Of a DNA stretch of 64,000 nt, positions 24,719-32,778 are shown one piece after another. The notes under the pieces are model-generated. The model ran no database searches, was not told the DNA's origin, and saw only the letters and a program-made list of their open reading frames with translations. Position numbers and translations under genes: made by a program. The stretch comes from Planctomycetota bacterium (lineage in GTDB: Bacteria > Planctomycetota > UBA1135 > JACQFD01), in NCBI GenBank assembly GCA_016200225.1, contig JACQFD010000021.1:248001-312000 (forward strand). The letters run 5' to 3'. How positions within the stretch are numbered: position 1 is the stretch's first letter; each line of letters begins with the position of its first letter.

Positions 24719-26293
24719 ATGATCAATTCCATCACAAACTCGTTCAGCGCAAACGCGGCAACCATGCTTCGTTCGCGTGCCGCGGACACGCCGGCAAGCG
24801 TAACGCGGAGCGCAACTCCTCCGGCATCCATTGCCTCGGACTTCAAAGCAAAGTTTGCCGAGCTCGCCAACGATCCGGCGAAGTTTAATAATCTTTTGGC
24901 AACGTCGTTTGGCAATAGTTATGATGCGGCGACGGCGGAATCTTTACGAAAGGCCGCGTTGAACGGCGATTTCTCGTGGCTTCCCGAGGTCAGGTATCTT
25001 GACAATTCCGCAATGAACGGAGCCGCCGGGGCCTACGATCAGGCGAGCCACACAATTTATATTAATTCCGCCATCAAGGGCGATCCCGCGCTCGAGCAGC
25101 AGGTTTTTAACGAAGAGGCGGGCCATCATCTCGACGCGACGCTGAATCATGGAATCGACTCGCCCGGCGACGAAGGCGAAATATTCAGAAGACTGCTGTC
25201 GGGAGAGAATCTCTCCGTTTCACAATTGACCGAGCTGCGAAGCACGAATGATCATAATACGGCCATCGTCGACGGAAAATCCGTCGCCGTTGAAAATTTT
25301 AGTCTCGGCAAGATATTCAAGAGCATCGGCAACGCGATCAGCAGCGTGGTCAAGCCGATCACGAGCGCGATCGGGAGCATCGTGAGTCCGATTACCAGCG
25401 TCCTCGGAAGCATGGTGAGCCCGATCACGAGTCTTCTCGGAAATGTATTGAAGCCGATCACAAACGTCATCGGAGACGGCCTCGATAAAGTTAAAGATTT
25501 CCTCAAGCCGGTCCTCAACTTTCTGAAGCCCGTACTCTCGATCGGCCTTCCGATCGCGAGCTTTTTCTTCCCGCCGCTCGCGGCCGCGTCCGGAGTTTTT
25601 AGTAGTATTCTTGGCGGCGCGTCCGGCCTCTTCGGCAGCGTGATCGGCGGAGCCGGCGGCGTGCTTGGAAACCTCGCTGCCGGCGCCACCGGAATCTTTG
25701 GAAATCTCGCGGGCAGCGCGAGCGGATTGTTAGGAAGCCTCGCGGGCAAGGCCACGGGATTCCTCGGCAATATTTTCGGCGAGTCGGGAATTATTAGTAA
25801 TATGATGGGCGGCGCGACAAGCCTTGCCGGCAAACTGTTCGGATCCGCGTCGGGAGTATTCAATAATCTGGTCGGCACGGCGGCCAATCAATTCGGCGGG
25901 TTGATCGACGGAGCGCAGAATGTCCTCGGAAATGCGTTTCAAAACGGCGCCACGGGATTATTCAATTCGGCGATTCAGAAAGCCGGCGCGGGCGGCAATA
26001 GTATATTACAATATCTTTCGAGCCTTATTACAAAAGGCGCGGATGCGGCGAATCCGCTCGCGGACCTCGCGAAATACGGCGTGAATTATCTCAAAAACAA
26101 AGCGGGCTCGTTATTCTCGAACTTCGCCATCAAGCACTGGAGTTCGACGATCGAGAGCGTTCAACAGTACATAAAACATGTGCTTGGCATGAACGTCGAC
26201 CTCGTCGGCAAAGGCAGGAAGGCCGTCACATCCTTCGTCGGTTCGTTATTATCAAAAGTCGGCGGCTACTTCGGAATCGGGCAAACGGCCTGA
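24719..26293 (+). CDS. Candidate T3SS effector/translocator with EExGHH domain and 11-residue repeats
   Basis: A 524-residue protein starting at ATG 24719, downstream of a regulon promoter. Residues 1-45 are Ser/Ala/Thr-rich without a classical signal peptide. Residues about 85-190 contain NEEAGHHLD (Glu132-133, His136-137) followed by GDEGEIFRRL, a signature shared with domains of large secreted bacterial proteins; a zinc-site role is possible. Residues 210-253 hold four 11-residue copies of the type VxPITSxxG. A Pro-rich link follows, then eleven further repeats of 10-11 residues, GxAxGxxGxLx type (about 299-418). The final 105 residues are helical. The undecad repeats recall membrane-binding amphipathic helices. 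No known family as a whole. Confidence 0.7.
   Translation: MINSITNSFSANAATMLRSRAADTPASVTRSATPPASIASDFKAKFAELANDPAKFNNLLATSFGNSYDAATAESLRKAALNGDFSWLPEVRYLDNSAMNGAAGAYDQASHTIYINSAIKGDPALEQQVFNEEAGHHLDATLNHGIDSPGDEGEIFRRLLSGENLSVSQLTELRSTNDHNTAIVDGKSVAVENFSLGKIFKSIGNAISSVVKPITSAIGSIVSPITSVLGSMVSPITSLLGNVLKPITNVIGDGLDKVKDFLKPVLNFLKPVLSIGLPIASFFFPPLAAASGVFSSILGGASGLFGSVIGGAGGVLGNLAAGATGIFGNLAGSASGLLGSLAGKATGFLGNIFGESGIISNMMGGATSLAGKLFGSASGVFNNLVGTAANQFGGLIDGAQNVLGNAFQNGATGLFNSAIQKAGAGGNSILQYLSSLITKGADAANPLADLAKYGVNYLKNKAGSLFSNFAIKHWSSTIESVQQYIKHVLGMNVDLVGKGRKAVTSFVGSLLSKVGGYFGIGQTA
25346..25477 (+). repeat. Four 33-bp in-frame repeats (11-residue units)
   Basis: Units at 25346, 25379, 25412 and 25445 encode VVKPITSAIGS, IVSPITSVLGS, MVSPITSLLGN and VLKPITNVIGD. 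Third codon positions have diverged while the residues are kept, which argues for selection on the protein rather than a recent DNA expansion. Confidence 0.85.
25613..25972 (+). repeat. Eleven in-frame Gly/Ala-rich repeats of 10-11 residues
   Basis: Units run GGASGLFGSVI, GGAGGVLGNLA, AGATGIFGNLA, GSASGLLGSLA, GKATGFLGNIF, one 10-residue unit GESGIISNMM, then GGATSLAGKLF and four more. An 11-residue period with hydrophobic residues at fixed places corresponds to three helical turns. Confidence 0.8.
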
Positions 26294-26311
26294 TCTTCGT
26301 CGAGTCTTTCC

Positions 26312-26344
26312 AAATCGGGAGTCGGTTCATCCGGCTCCCGATTT
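26312..26344 (+). terminator. Hairpin terminator after the 24719 gene
   Basis: AAATCGGGAGTCGG pairs with CCGGCTCCCGATTT (14 positions, one G-T pair) around a TTCAT loop. The stem ends in A/T pairs, giving a short T-rich tail, so it is probably an intrinsic terminator 18 bases after the stop codon. Confidence 0.8.
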
Positions 26345-26496
26345 CATTTGGATAAATTGTTATAATGGCGGGAATTTCGCGCTCATGCGCATCGCGGCGC
26401 GCGCCGTTTGCGTCGAGCGCGGGCCGGAAGATGCGGCCGTCGTTCCAAAATCTGGACGCATACGCCGTGAGCGAGCTACGATGCGCGGCCCCGTCA

Positions 26497-29400
26497 ATGA
26501 GTGATGCTTTTCCGAATCCAACTGTCGACCTCAATCTGAAAGAAGAGATCCGGGCCACGACCTCGGAGTTTGGATGTTGTGTATTCGGCATCCGCCGCGC
26601 CGCCACCGACAAGGATGGAAAAGAATATTTAGTGGACGTATGGCCGAAGCGTTCGGTTTTGAAGAATACAACATTTGCCGAACTCCGCGAAACGCTTTGG
26701 AAGCGCACCAATCCGGCGCTCGGAGACGCCGCGCCGCTTCGGGACGTCCGCGAAGTAAAGGATCGGATTCATATCATTCGGGACTTTCATTCGAGGCGGC
26801 CCGAAGAGCCGCTGCCGTTCGAAGAGCGGTCGGTCCGGGACGCCCTCGGTGAAGCCTACAGAATCGCCGACGCGCTCGAATTGTTACATTCAAAAGGCCG
26901 CAATCACGGAAACATCGCCCCCCACTTGCTCGAGCAGGGGCGTCCCTCGCTGCTCGATTCCGCGCTGGATTGGACGCTCGATGAATTGAGAGATGGCGAA
27001 TCGGATGCGTACTGGCGTCCGGGAAAGGCGCCGGAGCTTTGGTTTAATTATAAAGCAATGAGCCGCGAAGCGGATATCTATGCATTCGCCGCGTCGCTCG
27101 CGGCGTGGCTCTTTGGCCGATCCGCCTTCGCGAATCAGCGCGAATGGACTCCCATCATGTGGGAGCAGTGGGCTCGGGGACCCGTCGAGTGCACGTACCT
27201 TCTGGAACAAATTGATAAGAAAATTGCAAAGACTTTTGGCGACCTCGCCGAATGCTGGAGTCGGGCGCTCAAGAAAGATCCCGCGGCGCGAAATGTAAGC
27301 GCCGCGGATTTTCGTAAAGTTCTCGAAATCGCGGAAAAACGCAGCGGGCAATTGATGATTACACAATTGCGCAGTCCATCGTCGTCGCGGACCGGCAGTT
27401 CCACCGCGGCTGCCGTTCAAGAGCGGAGGAAGGGAGACTCGTCCCCCTTCGACAGGGAAATCGCGCAACACGAACCGGCACCGAGGCAGAGGATCGACCG
27501 CGATATTTATAATCTCTCGGGAGAGGTTATTGATAATTATAAGATAGGAAGGCAGCTCGGAAGCGGCGGCATGGGAATCGTTTATGAAGCCACGGACACC
27601 AAAGTGAATCGCCGCGTGGCGTTCAAAGTGAGCAACAATCCGGGCAATGTCGAATTCGAGCGCCGATTCAAATCGGAAGCGGAGGCGATCAAGCGGCTTC
27701 AGCATCCTAATATTCCGGATTTTTATCATTTCGGAAGCGATGGGAGAATTCACTATCTGGTCATGGAGTTCGTGCAGGGCGCGAGTCTTTATCGAATCAT
27801 GGAGATCAAACGCGGTTCTCCCGTCGACAAATCCAAAGACTACGAAAAAGCGACGCTGGATTTTCATGAGAACTACGTCCGCGCCTCCATCCAGACGATT
27901 ATCGATCTTTCGGGAGCCGTGTCCGCCATCCACGGCGTTCCATTCGTTCATCGCGACATCAAACCGTCGAATATAATTATTAATATTGACCGGCGGCCGA
28001 AATTGATCGATTTCGGCCTCGCGCGCGACGAAAAAGCGAGCGGCGCCCGGACCACGTCCCGCGGCATCGGCACGGAAGGGTACGCGCCTCCCGAACAGAA
28101 ATTCGGACAATCGTCGAGTTATAAAGTCGACATCTATGCTCTGGGGGTCACGCTTTATGAATTATTAACATTAAAGATGCCGTTTCCGGAGGATTCGGGC
28201 GGCGGCGGCGACACTCAGCGAAATCCGATCGCGCTTCGTCAACACAATCCGCGGATTCCAAGAAAACTCGACGAGATCATTCTCCGCGCGATCGATTTTG
28301 ATCCCAAACGCAGATGGGAGACCGCGGGCGAATTGCAAACGGAACTCCGGGAGTTTCTCGGCGTTTGGAAACCGGAAGAATTAAGATTGTGCGACCCGTC
28401 CTCCGAGCCGAAGAAAGATACAGTTATCAAAAAAGAAGCGGTTGAGATCAAGGCGCCGAGAGTTCAAGCGACAATGCCGAGCATCAAGGCCGCGAAAGTC
28501 CCGGCGCGGCAGCTCGAATCCACGCGAACGCAGCCCAGACCGAATTTCGCCGAATTAAATTCTGACTTTAGTAAACATTCGGATTATTCGGAAGAACCCT
28601 ACGGATACCACGCAACCGGCGAGATCGACAAGCGCCCGTGCGTGATGACCGTTTTTTCGAACGAATGGTTGTATGCGCGAAAAGGGAGCAGGGAATTGTT
28701 ACTGCGCGATATTCAAATCGGAGAAAAAATCATGAAAGCGAACGGCGGCGAACCCGACTGGAGAATCGACGCGCCGATTTATTATAAAATATTGAGCGAC
28801 GACAGCATTGCCGTGGCGCACGCGGCACACGCCGGCGGAAGCGTCAAGTCCCAAGTCGGCGGCGGCATGAAATTTACCGTCGACAGGGCGTATGATCATA
28901 TTTTTGCATACTACGAAACTCTCGCGCTCGCGCAAAAGCACGGACTACTGCACGGATATATAGAATCCTCCGATGTATTCATTCGAACCAATAATGGCAA
29001 GATCGAGGCGCGTGTCGCCGGCTACGGCCGCGACTGGATCGCGCGCCTAAAGCCGGAAATTGTCCAAAAGGGAACGTTAAGAAACACAAGCGCCGCCGCC
29101 GACTGCCGCGCCGGCGCCGAGATGCTTTATGCAATGTTGATGGGAACGACGGACGAGCAGGAATTGAAGCAGCCGGCAAAGCTACTCTTCGCGAACCTTC
29201 TGGAAAAATATCGTGAATTATCAAAAAAACGCGCCGGCCGCCTCGTGGCGTCGTTGCGCGGAGACGTTCGATATACATCGCCCGCCAAGTGCGCCAAGTA
29301 TCTGCGGGGTTACCGTTTTTGGATCTGGAGGACTATTATTGGAATCCTCGCGATCGGGTTGGCGGCGGCGGGATGTTATATTTATGTTCCGGAGTTTAAG

Positions 29401-31218
29401 AATCCCGCTGACAAGATCGTCGAAGAAATCGCCGAGAAAGTCCTGGGCAAGACTTACGGTTGGAGAGTCGAGAACGTTCATGGGCTTGAATTGAAATTTG
29501 ATAAAGATAATTGGAACGGTTCCGCGAGTTTTTCCGTTACAGGAAGCCCAAAGTCGACAAAAGAGGAATTTGTACAGGTCTCGATTAGACTGAATCCGGA
29601 ACGAAGCTGGCTTAAGATAAAGGTCGACGGAGACGAAGGCAATAATTTCACATTGAATGAAACTCAAACATTCAATGTTACAATCGAACCGGACGGAGAG
29701 CCAAAGGAGGATGGTGGAATCATTAAAACGGAGATTATGATTCAGCCTCTAAAGGGACGCGACGCGGCAACAAGTCTGAAGTTGAACGCCGAAATCGTTA
29801 AGAAGCCGCCGCCCATCCCTATTGAATCTCCGAAACCCAAAATTGACTGGAAGGTGTCGACAGAGTCGATCGGCTTTATATACAATAAATCGAATGGTAA
29901 TGCCGAGTCAAAGACATTCATTTTAGATGCTTCGGATGACTTGACGATTCGAATCGAAGCTCCCAGTTGGTTGGAAATCGACGGACGCGAATCCGATCAA
30001 TCCGTTCACATCGTAAAGGACAAGAAGAAGACAATTACAGTCCGATCCAAGGCGGGAAACGAGAAAAAGGACGGTTCGATCAATCTCACAGCGAGCGACA
30101 TTGCTTCAACGCCCGCGTTGAAGATTGCAGTAACTAACGAAGTTGAATTTGTGCCGCCGCCGGATCCAATTCAATTGTATACTCTGGCAATGAAGGCTTA
30201 TTTCACACAAGCGCGGTCCGAGGATACTTTAAATACACTGATTCTAGGTCTGGAAAAAGCGAAGAATGCGGCCATTGAAGTGGGAGACATGGTCGCTTGG
30301 AATCAGATCCGCGTTGATCTTTCAAAGGCGTATTTCACGCGCGCGAAGGAATCCAAGTCGCCTCAGGACTTCAAGGAATCGTTCGATAACATAAATTTTG
30401 GTGTCCGGGACGATAAGGGAACCGACAGGAGCGGGTCCGGCGCGCCGCACGTTGTGTTCAATAAGATAACAAGGCAGGCGTTTCGGCTGGTTGAGACTGT
30501 CGCGGACAACGAAAGCATTACGATCGGGCTTGTCGATAAGGTTGCTCCCGACGGTCAATACTCAAGCAGAGAGGACGATGACGTCACTTCGACATCTGTA
30601 TTCCCAATGCCGAAGCTCCTTTATCTTGCTAACAACGCGGTCAACGCGCGATTGCTTGTATCTTGCGCATTTTTTTACGGTCTTGGCACTCCGCTTCTTC
30701 TGAAGCACAGACCAATCGACGTGCCTTCAATAGTATCGAATCGATTATATTACTGTTTTAGCGTTCCATTCTTGCACCGAAACGCAATCGCGCATTTGTT
30801 GAAACTCCCCATCGAATGTGAACGGAAAGATATATCACAGCTACTTGAGATTGCAAATATCGGCACACCGGAACATTACATTTTTGTGCCGGATGAATCT
30901 GAATGGGAGTATAATATTCTCCAATTAAACCACTTCCGCTCGAGCCTCTCGCATGAACTAGGACGTCCAATCTGGTTGGAGTCAATGGTTGGCAACCGGG
31001 AAGCGGAATGGTGTACTATTGATCTGAATCGTTTGTCGGAAAGGTTGAGCGACGAGCAAAAAAAAGAAATCGCCAAACTCATCTATGTCGCGCGAGGCGG
31101 CGGCGACAATAAGAATCGAGCCTACGGTTATACCCGGCGCGTTGCACAGCCGTCCGATCCCGACCGTGGCAGACGCGTGATATTAAGAGTTGCGTTGCAG
31201 CTTCAATCTTTGGAATAA
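26497..31218 (+). CDS. Giant transmembrane Ser/Thr kinase with three kinase folds
   Basis: A 1573-residue protein if ATG 26497 is used (an in-frame ATG at 26365 would add 44 basic residues). Three kinase-like folds lie in the cytosol. The first (about 50-285) is degenerate: HGNIAPHLL replaces HRDxKxxN. The second (about 347-620) is complete, with LGSGGMGIVYE, the VAFKV lysine, HRDIKPSN (about 484) and DFG (about 504). The third (about 700-930) is again degenerate, with HGYIESSDVF and VAGYG. One TM helix follows (about 940-965). Outside are two BACON/Ig-like beta domains (about 990-1105, 1115-1210) and a C-terminal region with an ESEWEY motif and a DRGRRVILRV ending that weakly recall SUMF1/FGE domains, as in Chlamydia Pkn1. 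Confidence 0.85.
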   Translation: MSDAFPNPTVDLNLKEEIRATTSEFGCCVFGIRRAATDKDGKEYLVDVWPKRSVLKNTTFAELRETLWKRTNPALGDAAPLRDVREVKDRIHIIRDFHSRRPEEPLPFEERSVRDALGEAYRIADALELLHSKGRNHGNIAPHLLEQGRPSLLDSALDWTLDELRDGESDAYWRPGKAPELWFNYKAMSREADIYAFAASLAAWLFGRSAFANQREWTPIMWEQWARGPVECTYLLEQIDKKIAKTFGDLAECWSRALKKDPAARNVSAADFRKVLEIAEKRSGQLMITQLRSPSSSRTGSSTAAAVQERRKGDSSPFDREIAQHEPAPRQRIDRDIYNLSGEVIDNYKIGRQLGSGGMGIVYEATDTKVNRRVAFKVSNNPGNVEFERRFKSEAEAIKRLQHPNIPDFYHFGSDGRIHYLVMEFVQGASLYRIMEIKRGSPVDKSKDYEKATLDFHENYVRASIQTIIDLSGAVSAIHGVPFVHRDIKPSNIIINIDRRPKLIDFGLARDEKASGARTTSRGIGTEGYAPPEQKFGQSSSYKVDIYALGVTLYELLTLKMPFPEDSGGGGDTQRNPIALRQHNPRIPRKLDEIILRAIDFDPKRRWETAGELQTELREFLGVWKPEELRLCDPSSEPKKDTVIKKEAVEIKAPRVQATMPSIKAAKVPARQLESTRTQPRPNFAELNSDFSKHSDYSEEPYGYHATGEIDKRPCVMTVFSNEWLYARKGSRELLLRDIQIGEKIMKANGGEPDWRIDAPIYYKILSDDSIAVAHAAHAGGSVKSQVGGGMKFTVDRAYDHIFAYYETLALAQKHGLLHGYIESSDVFIRTNNGKIEARVAGYGRDWIARLKPEIVQKGTLRNTSAAADCRAGAEMLYAMLMGTTDEQELKQPAKLLFANLLEKYRELSKKRAGRLVASLRGDVRYTSPAKCAKYLRGYRFWIWRTIIGILAIGLAAAGCYIYVPEFKNPADKIVEEIAEKVLGKTYGWRVENVHGLELKFDKDNWNGSASFSVTGSPKSTKEEFVQVSIRLNPERSWLKIKVDGDEGNNFTLNETQTFNVTIEPDGEPKEDGGIIKTEIMIQPLKGRDAATSLKLNAEIVKKPPPIPIESPKPKIDWKVSTESIGFIYNKSNGNAESKTFILDASDDLTIRIEAPSWLEIDGRESDQSVHIVKDKKKTITVRSKAGNEKKDGSINLTASDIASTPALKIAVTNEVEFVPPPDPIQLYTLAMKAYFTQARSEDTLNTLILGLEKAKNAAIEVGDMVAWNQIRVDLSKAYFTRAKESKSPQDFKESFDNINFGVRDDKGTDRSGSGAPHVVFNKITRQAFRLVETVADNESITIGLVDKVAPDGQYSSREDDDVTSTSVFPMPKLLYLANNAVNARLLVSCAFFYGLGTPLLLKHRPIDVPSIVSNRLYYCFSVPFLHRNAIAHLLKLPIECERKDISQLLEIANIGTPEHYIFVPDESEWEYNILQLNHFRSSLSHELGRPIWLESMVGNREAEWCTIDLNRLSERLSDEQKKEIAKLIYVARGGGDNKNRAYGYTRRVAQPSDPDRGRRVILRVALQLQSLE

Positions 31219-31266
31219 TCGTTCGCGCCTCCCAGGCGATTTCAATTACAATCAAATAGAAGCGAC

Positions 31267-32484
31267 TTATTGCTTTTTGGGAGGCGTGTTAGCAGCGCCT
31301 GCTTGACCAGTCTTGGAAATACCCAATTCTTCGGCCATCCTTGCATCTAGTTTTTCAAGTTCGGATTTCCATCTGTTGGCATCTTTGTAGCCAGAATTTT
31401 CCCACGCCAACACGAACCTAAAAATAACTCGCGCGTTTGCCGCTCTTGAGGCTGGAGGACACGCATTGCCCTCAAACGACAGGCCAAAGCTAAGGTTAGA
31501 TGTCTTGAATACTTCTTTAATGAGCCAGTCAAACTCTACGCCAGCCGACTTCGCTCTCTTCAGAAGAATCGACTCAGTATTGGCTTCCTTGGCCGCATTG
31601 AATGCGCCTTGCACAACTGATTTCAATAATACTTGACTGGATTCCCATGGGCTTTTTCTACAAAGATCCCTGAATTCATCAGGCTGCATATGTCCTTCAG
31701 CAAATGACTCAAATTTTGTTCGCAATCCGTCGACGTTGGCGCCTGAAGGATCTTTTACTTGGACAATCCTCGCAAATTCAAGAAAAGGATCGTCATCGTG
31801 AAGCGTACTAAATACGTCGGTCACCCGGTCGTGCGCATCATTTATATTCGATAGACTCGTGAGGAGTGAATCATAACTTGTCGTCGATTGTGACTTGAGA
31901 GTCGACATTTCATTCTTGATTGAGTTCATCGCGTTGCTCATTTCCGCAGCAGCCTTTGCAAAATTCTCGATTACGGCATCCAAGTGCCTTTCGACATCGT
32001 CCTTATTTGATTTAAGCCCCAACCTATACGAATCCAGGTCTTTTCCAATCTGCCCCATTCGTTGCTTGATCTCTTTTTCCATGTCATTTTGCTTCTTTAT
32101 AAAAAGCTCAACGCTAACAAACGCGTCCGAGACCTTGGCAATAATTGAATTATACTGACTCTCCCACTGTTTGAGTTTTTCGGAGGAGCTTCGAATGGCC
32201 GTCAATTCGTCGCCAAAATCTTTTAGTCTCGAATCGACTTTCTCAAACTTAGTTGGCAAATCCTTGACAGCGCCCGCTGCGGCATCCGAAGTCTCTTTCG
32301 CTTTACTCGCCGTGGACCTAATTTCTTCAAGCTTCCATTTATTCTTTAGGTCCGCTTCAAAGCCAGAATCATTTACGATAGACCTCTTAACCTCCTCCGC
32401 GCTAACACATCCAACTCCAGCCACTATCATCGGCAACATTAACAAAATTCCAGCAAGGGAGCTTCGTAGCGAATGATTCAACAT
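31267..32484 (-). CDS. Coiled-coil lipoprotein
   Basis: A 405-residue protein. ATG 32484 (MLNHSLRS) gives a lipoprotein signal with lipobox VAGVGC (Cys26), so it is favoured over the start at 32544. Residues about 45-240 are almost entirely charged heptad-like helix, predicted coiled coil. The last 165 residues form a separate domain, including ACPPASRAANARVIFRF and a Gly/Ala-rich end. It is not recognised. It converges with the giant kinase gene 48 bases away. A periplasmic tether or sensor partner for the kinase ectodomain is conceivable from position only. Lower GC and codon use than neighbours suggests a different origin or relaxed selection. Confidence 0.7.
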   Translation of the reverse strand: MLNHSLRSSLAGILLMLPMIVAGVGCVSAEEVKRSIVNDSGFEADLKNKWKLEEIRSTASKAKETSDAAAGAVKDLPTKFEKVDSRLKDFGDELTAIRSSSEKLKQWESQYNSIIAKVSDAFVSVELFIKKQNDMEKEIKQRMGQIGKDLDSYRLGLKSNKDDVERHLDAVIENFAKAAAEMSNAMNSIKNEMSTLKSQSTTSYDSLLTSLSNINDAHDRVTDVFSTLHDDDPFLEFARIVQVKDPSGANVDGLRTKFESFAEGHMQPDEFRDLCRKSPWESSQVLLKSVVQGAFNAAKEANTESILLKRAKSAGVEFDWLIKEVFKTSNLSFGLSFEGNACPPASRAANARVIFRFVLAWENSGYKDANRWKSELEKLDARMAEELGISKTGQAGAANTPPKKQ

Positions 32485-32778
32485 TGTTTTTCCGCGGGGT
32501 TTATTATTTAGAATCTGATGCGATTCAATTCCGGACAAGTACACGCCTGACGCTAGGGTGCGCCTCCGTGCGCGTCAAGCGTCTGTCCGCGGGCGAATGC
32601 ACCCGCTCACCATTCACATTCAAGCGTGACTCGCGGCATGGAACGGTCGCGCTAAAGTTCTCCCTTCGAAAACGCCTTCTTCAAAGTCCGAGGTCGCCGT
32701 TACGATTCCCCGGTAATTCACGGGCGCGTCGCCGCTCCACTTCCGCGCGGCTGATTTGTAGTATTTACTCCCAAATTC
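32485..32778. other. Divergent intergenic region, 294 bases
   Basis: It separates the coiled-coil lipoprotein gene from the 1129-residue orphan gene. I see a small inverted repeat GCGGG/CCCGC near 32590-32610, but no copy of the two-box regulon element, no terminator, no RNA gene and no convincing small ORF. Confidence 0.5.

Noticed and set aside
25346..25972. Regular 33-bp repeats that could suggest a CRISPR array
   Set aside because: They are in-frame, diverged at third positions, without spacers, and encode 11-residue protein repeats.
26361..26366. TATAAT as a sigma-70 -10 box before the kinase gene
   Set aside because: No matching -35 is seen 16-18 bases upstream, and TTATAAT-like words are common in this genome; it remains only a possibility.
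27463..27493. GCGCAACA inside the kinase gene as a seventh regulon promoter
   Set aside because: The sequence 15-16 bases downstream is CAGAGGA, not CGANAAG, and no gene start follows.
26890..28110. Long antisense frame (406 codons) opposite the kinase gene
   Set aside because: The sense frame contains a full kinase domain; the antisense product is low-complexity Arg/Ile-rich and typical of GC-rich shadow frames.
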